A stretch of DNA of 64,000 nt from an uncultured Mesonia sp. GTDB taxonomy: Bacteria > Bacteroidota > Bacteroidia > Flavobacteriales > Flavobacteriaceae. Shown in pieces: positions 32,974-42,928 of this stretch. The position numbers and the translations under genes were made by a program. The stretch's first letter is position 1; each line of letters opens with the position of its first letter. The DNA lies in the NCBI GenBank assembly GCA_947494545.1, contig CANLVH010000002.1, positions 124,001 through 188,000 on the forward strand, written 5' to 3'. The notes below the pieces were generated by a model that was not told where the DNA came from, did not search any database, and saw nothing but the letters and a program-made list of their open reading frames with translations.

Positions 32974-33165
32974 ACAGTTTTTTCTCTTTAAATTCAAAAC
33001 AATAGTTTTGAAAGATCTACGTTCACGTAAAATTTAAGTTAATTAGAGTAACTGTATGTTATAGGCAACTGGGGTTTTTGTCTGGGCGTAAATATAACAA
33101 CATATCTTTTACAAATCCAAATAAGTTAAAAATTTTAACAGTTTTAAAAGAAATTCTTGGCTTTT

Positions 33166-33192
33166 TTGCACGTGTTAGTTTAATTATCTTTG
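33166..33192 (+). promoter_or_regulatory. Promoter of uvrA
   Basis: TATCTTTG (33185-33192) is a good -7 element with a TTG at 33166-33168, 16 bases upstream, a slightly short spacing. The ATG at 33211 is 18 bases further on. Confidence 0.5.
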
Positions 33193-33210
33193 CAGCTTAT
33201 TGTAAAAACT

Positions 33211-36000
33211 ATGCAGAAAGACCTCGCAAAAATTAATCCGAAAAAAAATATAATAATTAAAGGTGCAAAATTGCACAACCTAAAAAATATAGATGCGGTA
33301 ATACCTCGTAATAAAATGGTAGTTATTACCGGCTTATCCGGCTCAGGAAAATCTAGCTTAGCTTTTGACACTTTGTATGCAGAAGGGCAACGACGTTATG
33401 TAGAGAGTTTATCTTCTTATGCGCGCCAATTTTTAGGTAGGTTAAACAAACCTAAAGTAGATTACATAAAAGGCATTGCGCCGGCAATTGCTATAGAACA
33501 AAAGGTAAATTCTACAAATCCGCGTTCTACCGTTGGCACTTCTACAGAAATTTATGATTATTTAAAGTTGTTGTTTGCCCGCGTTGGTAGAACCTACTCC
33601 CCTATTTCAGGCAGAGAAGTTAAAAAAGATCGCGTTAGTGATGTTATAGATTACATTAAATCTTTCCCCGAAAGGGAAAAACTTCTACTTATTGCTCCAA
33701 TTTTTGTAGAAGAAGGTAGAAGTCTTAGCGAAAAAATTAAAGTGTTGGCACAACAAGGCTACAGCCGAATAAAAGCTAACGAGAAAGTAATGCGTATAGA
33801 TGAAGCCGATTTGGATACGCTTAAAAAAGAACAAACAGAGTTGGTAGTAGACCGGATTATTACCAAAGATGATGAAGATTTTTATAACCGATTGGCAGAT
33901 GCATTAGATGCCGCTTTTTACGAAGGGAAAGGAGAATTATATATAGAAAAAATGCAAGATGGCAGCAGGCAGCATTTTAGCAATAAATTTGAGTTAGATG
34001 GCATTAAGTTTTCAGAACCTAACGTGCATTTGTTTAGTTTTAACAATCCGTATGGAGCTTGTCCTAAATGCGAAGGTTATGGCGATGTAATAGGTTTAGA
34101 CGAAGAGCTTATATTTCCTAACACCAATTTATCTGTTTACGAAAATGCTATTTTTCCCTGGCGGGGAGAAAGTATGAGTTGGTACCGCGACCAATTGGTA
34201 AACAACTCCCATAAATTTGATTTTCCTATTCATAAACCATTTTACCAACTTACGGAAGATCAAAAAGAATTGTTGTGGACAGGAAATAAACACTTTACCG
34301 GCTTAGATGCTTTTTTTGAAAAGTTAGAAGCCAAAGCCTACAAAATTCAAAACAGGGTAATGTTGTCGCGTTACCGCGGAAAAACAAAATGCAACCTCTG
34401 TAAAGGAAAGCGTTTAAGAAAAGAAGCAGAATATGTAAAAATTAATGATACGCCAATTACACACTTGGTAGAAAAACCATTGGACGAGGTGTATGCGTTT
34501 TTTCAAGATTTAGAATTAAACGAGTACGACACAAAAGTTTCTAAGCGTTTGCTGAAAGAAATTTGCAGCAGATTACGGTTTTTAAACGATGTTGGCTTAA
34601 GCTATTTAACGCTAAACAGAAAATCTAACACGCTATCTGGCGGCGAATCTCAACGTATAAATTTGGCTACTTCTTTGGGCAGTAGTTTGGTAGGTTCTAT
34701 GTACATTTTGGACGAACCTTCTATAGGTTTGCACCCAAAAGACACAGAGAATTTGATCAGGGTTTTAAAGCAACTTCGCGATATTGGTAATACCGTGGTT
34801 GTGGTAGAGCACGATGAAGATATTATGAAAGCCGCAGACGAAATTATAGATATTGGACCCGAAGCCGGTAGCCATGGCGGCGAAGTTGTTGCAACGGGTA
34901 ACTTTACGGAAATTTTAAAACAATCTTCCCTAACGGCAAAGTATCTAAATAACGATTTACGTATTGAAGTGCCCGAAAAACGAAGAGAGTACAAATATTA
35001 TATAGATATAATTGGCGCGCGAGAGCATAATTTAAAAAATATAGATGTACGTTTTCCGCTTGGGGTATTTACAGCTGTTACGGGCGTTTCGGGCAGCGGA
35101 AAAAGTACGTTGGTAAAAAATATTTTATATCCCGCTATTTTAAAAGAAACAGACGGTTACGGACAAAAATTGGGCGAGGTTTCTAAAATTGAAGGTAAAT
35201 TTGGTAACGTAAAAAACGTAGAATTTGTAGATCAAAATCCTATTGGGCGTTCTTCGCGCTCTAATCCGGTTACTTATATTAAGGCTTACGACGATATTAG
35301 AAATTTGTTTTCTAAACAAAAACTTTCTAAAATAAGAAATTTTAAACCCAAGCATTTTAGTTTTAATGTAGAAGGCGGCCGTTGCGAAGTTTGCAAAGGC
35401 GAAGGCGAAGTTACCATAGAAATGCAGTTTATGGCAGATGTGCATTTAGAATGCGAAGCTTGTGACGGGAAGCGTTTTAAAGACGAGGTTTTAGAAGTAA
35501 AATTTGAAAATAAGTCTATTCACGATGTTTTGGATATGACCATAGACGATGCGGTTGCATTTTTTGGAGAACATAACGAGAAAAAAATTAGAAAAAGCTT
35601 ACAACCTTTACAAGACGTTGGTTTGGGTTATGTAAAATTAGGACAAAGCTCAGCAACCCTTTCGGGTGGAGAAGCGCAACGTATAAAATTGGCTTCTTTT
35701 CTTGGTAAAGGAACTACCAAAAACAAAACCTTATTTATTTTTGATGAGCCCACCACCGGTTTGCACTTTCACGATATAAAAAAACTGCTTAAATCTTTTA
35801 ATGCGCTTATAGAAAAAGGTCATTCTGTTGTGGTAATAGAACATAATATAGATTTGGTAAAATGCGCAGATTATATAATAGATTTAGGTCCTGAAGGCGG
35901 TATAAACGGCGGCGATCTACTAGTTAGCGGTACGCCGGAAGAAGTTGTAAAGAACAAAAAATCTTATACTGCAAACTATCTAAAACCAAAATTAGATTAA
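33211..36000 (+). CDS. uvrA: Excinuclease ABC subunit A
   Basis: This 929-residue protein (ATG 33211, not the TTG at 33190) carries two ABC ATPase halves. The first has [26 protein letters not shown]; the second has GVSGSGKSTLVKNIL. Signature motifs LSGGESQRINLA and LSGGEAQRIKLA and zinc-binding CxxC sets (CPKCEGYG, CNLCKGKR, CEVCKGEGE, CEACDGKR) are all present. It is the damage-sensing dimer of nucleotide excision repair that loads UvrB. A second uvrA starts at 63232. It contains one CTTTACGGAA copy (34902-34911). Confidence 0.96.
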   Translation: MQKDLAKINPKKNIIIKGAKLHNLKNIDAVIPRNKMVVITGLSGSGKSSLAFDTLYAEGQRRYVESLSSYARQFLGRLNKPKVDYIKGIAPAIAIEQKVNSTNPRSTVGTSTEIYDYLKLLFARVGRTYSPISGREVKKDRVSDVIDYIKSFPEREKLLLIAPIFVEEGRSLSEKIKVLAQQGYSRIKANEKVMRIDEADLDTLKKEQTELVVDRIITKDDEDFYNRLADALDAAFYEGKGELYIEKMQDGSRQHFSNKFELDGIKFSEPNVHLFSFNNPYGACPKCEGYGDVIGLDEELIFPNTNLSVYENAIFPWRGESMSWYRDQLVNNSHKFDFPIHKPFYQLTEDQKELLWTGNKHFTGLDAFFEKLEAKAYKIQNRVMLSRYRGKTKCNLCKGKRLRKEAEYVKINDTPITHLVEKPLDEVYAFFQDLELNEYDTKVSKRLLKEICSRLRFLNDVGLSYLTLNRKSNTLSGGESQRINLATSLGSSLVGSMYILDEPSIGLHPKDTENLIRVLKQLRDIGNTVVVVEHDEDIMKAADEIIDIGPEAGSHGGEVVATGNFTEILKQSSLTAKYLNNDLRIEVPEKRREYKYYIDIIGAREHNLKNIDVRFPLGVFTAVTGVSGSGKSTLVKNILYPAILKETDGYGQKLGEVSKIEGKFGNVKNVEFVDQNPIGRSSRSNPVTYIKAYDDIRNLFSKQKLSKIRNFKPKHFSFNVEGGRCEVCKGEGEVTIEMQFMADVHLECEACDGKRFKDEVLEVKFENKSIHDVLDMTIDDAVAFFGEHNEKKIRKSLQPLQDVGLGYVKLGQSSATLSGGEAQRIKLASFLGKGTTKNKTLFIFDEPTTGLHFHDIKKLLKSFNALIEKGHSVVVIEHNIDLVKCADYIIDLGPEGGINGGDLLVSGTPEEVVKNKKSYTANYLKPKLD

Positions 36001-36082
36001 TGGCACAGAGTTTGCTTCAATCTTTATAGATTGTCACATTGCTTTGCAATCATGATAATAAATTTTTTGGTTGGTTAGTTAG

Positions 36083-36119
36083 AAAAGCCTTAGCAGATAA
36101 ATGTTAGGGCTTTTCTTTT
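36083..36119 (+). terminator. Terminator of uvrA
   Basis: AAAAGCCTTAG pairs with TTAGGGCTTTT through eleven positions, with G-U wobbles, on the plus strand only, followed by CTTTTT. Confidence 0.7.
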
Positions 36120-36154
36120 TGTTCAATATGTAAAAAAGTAGATCGACTTAATTT

Positions 36155-37618
36155 CTATTTGGCAAACAACTTCCGTAAAGACTTCTTGATTAGCAAATTT
36201 ATATCTTCCGAAAAGTTGAGTTTATACATAAGAAGAACATAGGTTATAGCAATTAAAAACGACTTCAGTAAAATATTAATTACCGGATTTATATTAAAAT
36301 CTATAAAATAAAACAGCGCGGTAAACAGCGCGATAAAAAATAATATAAAAAGCGTGTTTTTAGAAAACGGATGCATTTTAAATTTTTGTAAAACTACTAG
36401 CAATTTTGTGATGTTATAAGCTATAAAAGTTATAAAACTTGCCACGGCAGCACCCACCAAACCCCACTTAGGAATTAACCATAAGTTGGTTATAAAAGCA
36501 AAAACTATTAGCCCTATAGATAATAATAAAATAAGTCTGTAATAATTAGAATTAAACAAAATGCTATTAGCATTGCCCAACATATTATCAGATAGTTTTA
36601 TGAGTGCCAGAAGCAGAATAATACCAATTTCTACTTGGTAAATTTCCGGCATAAGCGCATATACTTGATTTATATTGGTAACTATTATCACAAAAATGAG
36701 TCCGCTAACCACCAAAAGACTTACGGAGCTTTTTGTGTATAACGTACGCAATTCTTCAAAATTTTTACTGTTTAATAAATTGGCTGTAATAGGATGCGAA
36801 ATTTGATTCATTGCCCTTGCGGGAACTGCAATAACCGTTGCTACATAGACGGCAATACCATAAATAGAAACTTGCTCTATTGGCAAATAATGTTCTATCA
36901 TAACTTTGTCTAAATCTAGTAAAGCAATGGCTATAGAACCAACAATAAAAATTAAAAGACTGTATTTAAAAACTTCTATTTTATTTTGCGGAAATCGGAA
37001 TTTTAAACTGGGTTTAATAAGGCTAAACGCATAAATTTTTATAACCAAAGCCCTTAAAAAATAAACTCCGGTAAGTAAATAAATAAAACTTTCTATCCCG
37101 ATAATTTCCAAATAGACCAACACCAATAAAATACTTATGCAAACCCTATGAAAAACCTCACGCATAAAATTACCAAAAACACTTTTGTATTTTAATTTGG
37201 CCCAAGCATAAAAAACTTCAAAATAAGCGCTAAAAATAGCTATCACAAAAATGAGCCAAACATAAGGTTGCACAATAGGATTTTTAGTAAAATAACCTAA
37301 AATAGCTTGGTTAAAAAACAACCCAAACAATCCCAAAATTAAACCAACGCCTAAAGGTAAAAACATGGCTAAACTTAATAAACCCTGTTTATCTATTTGT
37401 TTAGTATACCCACTGTAAAACTTTATTAATGTGTGGTTTACACCAAAAGACATAATAGGCCAAAGCAAAGTACTGGCAGATAAAAGAAAAGTAATTAAGC
37501 CGTAATGTTTAGGGGTAAAAAAATTGGGATAGAGCAACAAAACATTTATTGCGCCTATTGCAAAACCAAAATAGGTGGTAATTAAATTTTTAAACGATTG
37601 GTCTACAATTATTCCCAT
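36155..37618 (-). CDS. Oligosaccharide flippase/polysaccharide transporter (MOP superfamily, Wzx-like)
   Basis: This 487-residue protein has about 12-14 predicted membrane helices and the start of polysaccharide exporters (SFKNLITTYFGFAIGAINVLLLYP, SFGVNHTLIKF). It should move lipid-linked glycan units across the inner membrane. It follows the glycosyltransferase gene by 4 bases and is likely cotranscribed with it and with the YfhO gene. It carries a CTTTACGGAA copy at its very end (36171-36180). Confidence 0.88.
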   Translation of the reverse strand: MGIIVDQSFKNLITTYFGFAIGAINVLLLYPNFFTPKHYGLITFLLSASTLLWPIMSFGVNHTLIKFYSGYTKQIDKQGLLSLAMFLPLGVGLILGLFGLFFNQAILGYFTKNPIVQPYVWLIFVIAIFSAYFEVFYAWAKLKYKSVFGNFMREVFHRVCISILLVLVYLEIIGIESFIYLLTGVYFLRALVIKIYAFSLIKPSLKFRFPQNKIEVFKYSLLIFIVGSIAIALLDLDKVMIEHYLPIEQVSIYGIAVYVATVIAVPARAMNQISHPITANLLNSKNFEELRTLYTKSSVSLLVVSGLIFVIIVTNINQVYALMPEIYQVEIGIILLLALIKLSDNMLGNANSILFNSNYYRLILLLSIGLIVFAFITNLWLIPKWGLVGAAVASFITFIAYNITKLLVVLQKFKMHPFSKNTLFILFFIALFTALFYFIDFNINPVINILLKSFLIAITYVLLMYKLNFSEDINLLIKKSLRKLFAK

Positions 37619-37622
37619 AAAA

Positions 37623-38909
37623 TTATACGGCAGATTCTATTAACTTACTCAACTTTTTTGTGAGATTTTTACGAGAAAAATCTTCTAAACCGTGCAATTT
37701 TAAGTGTGTTTGTCCTTTCAAATAATTTTCAAACACTTTTGTTATATAGGCTTTTACTGAATTTTTTTCGGTATATAAAAAACTCTGCTGCGCTCCTACT
37801 TTGGTTAAGATTTTTTGTACATCCCAATCTTTTGGCCCGATTGCCAAAATGGGTTTTTGAGTGTAAAGATATTCAAATAACTTTCCCGGTATTATCGCTT
37901 GGGTTTCGGGTTTGTCTATTTCTATCAATAACAATAAAGTAGATTGGTACTGAAATTTTATAGCTTCTTCATGCGGCACATAGCCGGTTTTTTCTAAGTA
38001 ATTTTCTAAATTATATTCTTTTAAGGTCTGCTCTACCACCTGACTCACTTTTCCTACCAAACGCAGGCGAAAAGCCTTTTTAAAAGCTTCGTTTTCTTTA
38101 ATTAATTCAGAAAGTGCTTTCCACAAAACACGCGGATTTCTTTCAGAAAGTAAGGAGCCTATGTGCGCTACTGTAAAGTAATTATCTTTTTTTACTGATG
38201 GTTTTTTATAGGTTTCATAACCGTTGGTAATTACTGTAATAGGCTTTGTGGTTATTTGCTCAAATTCTTTTTTGGTGGTAAAACTGGTGGTAATTATATG
38301 AGAGGCATTTTGTAAAACTTCTCGCTCTAATTCGCGATGTTTCTTTGCGGAATTTTTAGAAAGTTTTAATTTTTTATGATACCCGATACTCGTCCACGGA
38401 TCGCGAAAATCTGCTATCCACGTCAAGTTTAAAGCTTGTTTTAACTTTAAACCAATCAAATGCAAACTATGCGGCGGACCGGTAGTGATTATTGTATTAA
38501 TTTCGTTTTCTTCTAAATAAATTTTCAAAAAACTAACCGATGGTTTTACCCAAAATTTACGTGCATCCGGAATAAATAAATTACCTCTAATTGCAAGTAA
38601 CAATTCTTGCATAAAATTGGTTTTCTCTTTAGTTTTTATTAATCCGGCGCTTATTTCTTTGGTTTCTTTTTTAGCGAAAAGAGATGCAAATTTATAAGGC
38701 TCTAAAATAGGTTTTTTAATAACTTTTACCCTTGACGGAATCTCCTCTTCTAAACTTTTATCTATAATTGGATAATTAGCATTTTCGGGAACGTAGACTA
38801 TTGGCCCAATACCAAACTCAGGTAAATAGTTTACAAATTTTAACCAGCGTTGCACACCGGGACCGCCGGCCGGTGGCCAATAATACGCAACGATTAAAAC
38901 TTTTTTCAT
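37623..38909 (-). CDS. Glycosyltransferase family 4-like protein
   Basis: This 428-residue protein has the GT-B start KKVLIVAYYWPPAGGPGVQRWLKFVNYLPEFG, then TGPPHSLHLIGLKLK, WIADFRDPW, and a C-terminal donor-binding domain (FTVAHIGSLLSERNP, RLVGKVSQ, IPGKLFEYLYTQKPILAIG). Likely transfers a sugar to a surface glycan. Sits between YfhO and the flippase on the same strand with gaps of 9 and 4 bases, so the three probably form one operon. Confidence 0.9.
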   Translation of the reverse strand: MKKVLIVAYYWPPAGGPGVQRWLKFVNYLPEFGIGPIVYVPENANYPIIDKSLEEEIPSRVKVIKKPILEPYKFASLFAKKETKEISAGLIKTKEKTNFMQELLLAIRGNLFIPDARKFWVKPSVSFLKIYLEENEINTIITTGPPHSLHLIGLKLKQALNLTWIADFRDPWTSIGYHKKLKLSKNSAKKHRELEREVLQNASHIITTSFTTKKEFEQITTKPITVITNGYETYKKPSVKKDNYFTVAHIGSLLSERNPRVLWKALSELIKENEAFKKAFRLRLVGKVSQVVEQTLKEYNLENYLEKTGYVPHEEAIKFQYQSTLLLLIEIDKPETQAIIPGKLFEYLYTQKPILAIGPKDWDVQKILTKVGAQQSFLYTEKNSVKAYITKVFENYLKGQTHLKLHGLEDFSRKNLTKKLSKLIESAV

Positions 38910-38918
38910 CTTTAAAAC

Positions 38919-41351
38919 TTAAGAAGATTTGTTTTTCTTGTATAGAAACCAAATTCCGCCAAGTAATACTAGAAGCAAAATAACGCCACTAATTAAAGTA
39001 ACAGTACTACCGGTTTTAACAACTTCAGGATCAAATTTAAAAACCAGTTGGTGCACTCCTGCCGGTAAAACTGCGGCACGTAAAACATAATTTGCTCTAA
39101 AATGTTCTATTGGTTTTCCGTCTACAAAAGCTTTCCAACCGTGCGGATAATAAATTTCTGAAAAGACCGCGAGTTGTGGAGAGTCTATATTGTATTCATA
39201 AACCAATTTATTAGGTTGGTACGACTGCAACGCAATACTATCTTGGCTTGTAGGATTAAAATTCTGTTTTTCTAAGTGTTCAGCAAATTTTTCATCTATT
39301 ACTGCTGTTTGTTTTGTTTGAAGCGTATCTAAGCTTAAAATTTCTTGGTTTGCGTCTTTAACCAATACTGCCTTATTTACAAACCAAGCATTACCATTAG
39401 CATTAGGATTTAGTTGAGCAATGGTTTGACCTTGATTAGAAATAATAGTGTATTTGGTATTGAGCATATTTAGTACTTCTTGATTTCCTTCGTAAATATG
39501 AAAATCAAATAGTTCTTGCATTCTTCCCGGTTTGGCGGCGTGATAACCCCCAACCGAATTATGAAAAAACGATGCCCGAGCAGAGTTTAACGGACTAGAA
39601 CTTAAGTCTAAAACTCTAAAATGACCTTTATCTTGTAAGATTTCTTTGTCTGCTCCGGTTGCTTGAAAAGGAACTTCCATAGCTTTTTTACTCACAAAAT
39701 CTTCGTTATTTACGTAGCGTTTATCTACGTTAATAAGATCTACCATTAGCAATAAACCAAGCGCAACAATACTAACTCCTTTTGATAATTTCCCTTTAAG
39801 GAAAAACCAAATAAACCCTGCTGCCGCTAAAACAATAATTAAACTTCTAATTGTATCTTCCGTAAAGATTGCTGAACGATCTGCTCTTAAAGCGCTAACA
39901 AAATCAGGCCCTACTTGCTCAATTAACATTCTGTCTGAATCAGAAGAAAAATCGAATAACATAGATTTCAGTAGTAAAAATAACAACGCCAAACCTCCGG
40001 TAATTACTGTGCTCCATTTTAAAGCGTTTAATTTTTCTGAATTTGCTACATTGGGCTTATATATTTTAGACCAGCCGATTATTGCTAAAATGGGCAAACA
40101 AAGTTCTATGATTACCTGTATGGAAGAAACTGCGCGAAATTTATTGTATAAAGGAACATAGTTTATAAAAAATTTGGTCAGACCAGAAAAATTATCACCA
40201 AAAGAAAGCAATAAAGCCAAAATTGAGCCGCTGACCAGCCACCATTTTCTTCTACCTTTCACTAAAAAAAGCGCTAAAACAGCTAGAAAAATAACGCCTG
40301 CACCAATATAAGCCGGAGCACCAATAAATGTTTGGTCTCCCCAATAAGTAGGGGCGTTTTTTACAAAATTTTCCGCTTGTGCTGGAGATGCGCCCATTTG
40401 CCGCAAAGCTTTATAGGTTTCTGAGTCAGAATCTAAAGTTTCTGTACTGGCGCCACCCATAAATCTGGGTATAAAAAGATTAAAACTTTCTAACCAACCG
40501 TAACTGTATTCTGTAATATAATCGTAATCTAAGCCCTGTTCTTTTTTAACAGAACCGTCTTTATTAATAGTTAAACCGGTTTGCCCGCGTGTACTAAATT
40601 CTGAATATTCTTTTGTGGCCAGCAAACCCGTAGCATTTGTACCTACAGCAATAAGAACCGCGATTACCATTACGCCTAAAGCGGTAAAAAAAGTTTTTAG
40701 TTGTTTTTTCTTAAAATAATCTATAAAATAGGCTATGCCTAAAACAATAACCAAAAGCAATAAATAGTAAGTCATTTGCGGGTGATTGGCATTTATTTCT
40801 AAAGCCATTGCAAAGGTTAGCAACAAGCCACCGGCAATATAATTTTTTCTAAATGTGGTAATAATTCCGGCCAAAACAAGTGGCATATAGGCAATAGCGT
40901 GTGCTTTTGCATTGTGTCCAACGCCCAGAATAACAATTAAGTAAGTAGAAAAACCAAAGGCTAAAGCGCCAACGGCCGCTAACCTATAATCTATTTTTAG
41001 ACAGCATAATAAAATGTAAAATCCTATAAAATATAAGAAGAGGTAGTCTGCCGGACGTGGTAAAAACCGAAGACTTCTATCTATTTCTTTAATATAATTA
41101 TACGGGTAATTTGCACCTAACTGGTAAGTTGGCATTCCGCCAAAAGCGGCATCTGTCCAGTAAGGTTGTTTATCTTGGTTAGCAATAAAATCTTTTTGTT
41201 GCTTTGCCATACCTTGGTATTGGGCAATATCACTTTGATAGATAACTTTACCTTGCAATACCGGGTAAAAGTAAATTAGCGAAGCAGCAATAAATCCTAT
41301 TAATACAAAAAAATGGCGCAGAAGCTTTTTCCAATTAAACGTCATGAACAT
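38919..41351 (-). CDS. YfhO family membrane protein
   Basis: This 810-residue protein has roughly 12-14 membrane helices with a large C-terminal extracytoplasmic part, as in YfhO/GT-C-like proteins. Recognisable stretches are YPVLQGKVIYQSDIAQYQGM, YWTDAAFGGMPTYQLGANYPYN and, near the C-terminus, IYYPHGWKAFVDGKPIEHFRANYVLRAAVLPAGVHQLVFKF. In Gram-positives YfhO glycosylates lipoteichoic acid; in Bacteroidota the acceptor is not known. Two start codons are possible (41351 or 41345). It contains one CTTTACGGAA copy (39858-39867). Confidence 0.9.
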   Translation of the reverse strand: MFMTFNWKKLLRHFFVLIGFIAASLIYFYPVLQGKVIYQSDIAQYQGMAKQQKDFIANQDKQPYWTDAAFGGMPTYQLGANYPYNYIKEIDRSLRFLPRPADYLFLYFIGFYILLCCLKIDYRLAAVGALAFGFSTYLIVILGVGHNAKAHAIAYMPLVLAGIITTFRKNYIAGGLLLTFAMALEINANHPQMTYYLLLLVIVLGIAYFIDYFKKKQLKTFFTALGVMVIAVLIAVGTNATGLLATKEYSEFSTRGQTGLTINKDGSVKKEQGLDYDYITEYSYGWLESFNLFIPRFMGGASTETLDSDSETYKALRQMGASPAQAENFVKNAPTYWGDQTFIGAPAYIGAGVIFLAVLALFLVKGRRKWWLVSGSILALLLSFGDNFSGLTKFFINYVPLYNKFRAVSSIQVIIELCLPILAIIGWSKIYKPNVANSEKLNALKWSTVITGGLALLFLLLKSMLFDFSSDSDRMLIEQVGPDFVSALRADRSAIFTEDTIRSLIIVLAAAGFIWFFLKGKLSKGVSIVALGLLLMVDLINVDKRYVNNEDFVSKKAMEVPFQATGADKEILQDKGHFRVLDLSSSPLNSARASFFHNSVGGYHAAKPGRMQELFDFHIYEGNQEVLNMLNTKYTIISNQGQTIAQLNPNANGNAWFVNKAVLVKDANQEILSLDTLQTKQTAVIDEKFAEHLEKQNFNPTSQDSIALQSYQPNKLVYEYNIDSPQLAVFSEIYYPHGWKAFVDGKPIEHFRANYVLRAAVLPAGVHQLVFKFDPEVVKTGSTVTLISGVILLLVLLGGIWFLYKKNKSS

Positions 41352-41375
41352 TAGTTTAAGATAGAGAGGGGAAAA

Positions 41376-41657
41376 TTAATCAATTTCTTCGTATTCTATG
41401 TATTCTCCAACGTCTTTATTGGATTTTGTTTTTTTAGAAGATTTTTTCTGAGAAAGTGTTTCTTCTTGACTTTTATAATTTTGGTTATTAAAGCCTTGTT
41501 GTTCTCGAAACTTTTTTTCAATATTACTTCCAACTTTCTTCATTATGTATTTTAGTATAGAAGGTCCAAACCATTTGAAAAAAAGTTTAACTCCAAAATA
41601 AACCAACAAGATTATAAGAATGGTCTTTATTACGCCCGTAAATGATGCTTCGTACAT
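41376..41657 (-). CDS. DUF4834-like small membrane protein
   Basis: This 93-residue protein has one membrane helix near the start (FTGVIKTILIILLVYFGVKLFFKWF) and a long lysine/glutamate-rich tail. MYEASFTGVIKTILIILLVY and GPSILKYIMKKVGSNIEKKF match what I remember of DUF4834, a family that commonly sits beside yfhO in Flavobacteriia. Function unknown. It is 24 bases upstream of the YfhO gene on the same strand. Confidence 0.78.
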   Translation of the reverse strand: MYEASFTGVIKTILIILLVYFGVKLFFKWFGPSILKYIMKKVGSNIEKKFREQQGFNNQNYKSQEETLSQKKSSKKTKSNKDVGEYIEYEEID

Positions 41658-41736
41658 ACTTTACTTTTTCCGCAAAATTATTAATATAAACCATTAAAAA
41701 GCCTTTTTTAGTCATAAAAAATCGTAAAAATCTATC

Positions 41737-41744
41737 TATATTTG
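41737..41744 (+). promoter_or_regulatory. -7 promoter element TATATTTG
   Basis: It fits TAnnTTTG. Its position makes transcription start near 41750, past the in-frame TTG (41742) and ATG (41745), which supports ATG 41766 as the real start of the gene. Confidence 0.5.
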
Positions 41745-41765
41745 ATGTTTAAAACCGAATTAACG

Positions 41766-42713
41766 ATGCGCAAACCACTATTTTTACTTGTTTTATTTTT
41801 TAGCTTCTCTACCCTATTTGCCCAATATACCGAAACCATAAACTCTGACAGACCAGGAGAATCGCAAGGTGCTTTTGCGGTTGGTACCCAAGTTTTACAA
41901 TTGGAAGCCGGTGGTAAATTTGGTAGCGATGAGCACGATTTACTCAATACAGAAACCAATCAGTTTGGTGTAGATTATGCGCTACGTTACGGTATATTTT
42001 TAGAACAATTAGAAATTAATATTCGCGGTACTTATTTAAACTCGGAGGTTTCTATGCCTGTTGGCGGATTGATTCAGGAAAATTCTTATGCAAATTTTGA
42101 AAGCAATACTATTGGGGTAAAATATTTGGCTTTTGACCCTTTTAAACATTTGTCAGACCCCAAAGCCAATCTTTACAGTTGGAAAGCTAATAATACTAAG
42201 TTTAAATGGCGCGATTTAATTCCGGCCGTTGCTGTATATGCCGGTTTAAATGTACTTAGTGATGACAACCCATATTTACCACCGGGTCAAGATGGTCTAT
42301 CTCCAAAATTTGCTGCAATAACCCAACATAATTGGGGAAGATGGGTTTTTGTAACTAATCTTATTGCAGATATGCCAACGTCAGATTTTCCTTCGTATGC
42401 CGGAATATTTACACTTACTCATTCTATAAACGGACGTTATTCTGTTTTTGGCGAATACCAAGCCATTAAAAGCGATTTTTATGCAGATAACATTGCCAGA
42501 TTGGGAGGAGCTTTTCTACTTACAAAAAACTTACAGTTTGATCTCTCCGGACTAATAAATTTTAAAGACACACCTTCTCGCTGGAAAGTTGCTATGGGGG
42601 TTTCGTATAGATTAGATATGCATTCTGAAGATGAAATCATTATAAAAAACCGCAACGACAAAAAGAAAGAGGAAGAAGAAAAAGATATAGAAATTGATGC
42701 GCAGCCGGAATAG
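41766..42713 (+). CDS. Transporter-like outer-membrane protein (phenol-degradation 'MetA' family)
   Basis: About 315 residues from ATG 41766. A signal peptide (MRKPLFLLVLFFSFSTLFAQ) leads to alternating beta strands typical of an outer-membrane barrel: INSDRPGESQGAFAVGTQVLQLEAG, FGVDYALRYGIF, YAGLNVLS and a final WKVAMGVSYRL strand. The last 30 residues are an acidic/basic low-complexity tail, unusual for a barrel that should end at an aromatic strand. From memory this fits the putative MetA-pathway transporter family; the substrate is unknown. Confidence 0.78.
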   Translation: MRKPLFLLVLFFSFSTLFAQYTETINSDRPGESQGAFAVGTQVLQLEAGGKFGSDEHDLLNTETNQFGVDYALRYGIFLEQLEINIRGTYLNSEVSMPVGGLIQENSYANFESNTIGVKYLAFDPFKHLSDPKANLYSWKANNTKFKWRDLIPAVAVYAGLNVLSDDNPYLPPGQDGLSPKFAAITQHNWGRWVFVTNLIADMPTSDFPSYAGIFTLTHSINGRYSVFGEYQAIKSDFYADNIARLGGAFLLTKNLQFDLSGLINFKDTPSRWKVAMGVSYRLDMHSEDEIIIKNRNDKKKEEEEKDIEIDAQPE

Positions 42714-42928
42714 TGAATTTATTTTTTCACCAAAAATAATTTAATAGTAATAATGTTACTCCATAAAATAACAATACCCCAGAAGCAATTAACTTTTATT
42801 TTAAAATATTTTATCTATAAATTCTTCTTTACTTGGTAAGTTTGGAAAAAAGTTTATTAAACTGTGATATAAACTATAACGTTATTTTAAAAAATGTTAA
42901 CATTGCTGTTTTAATCTAAATTTAAACT

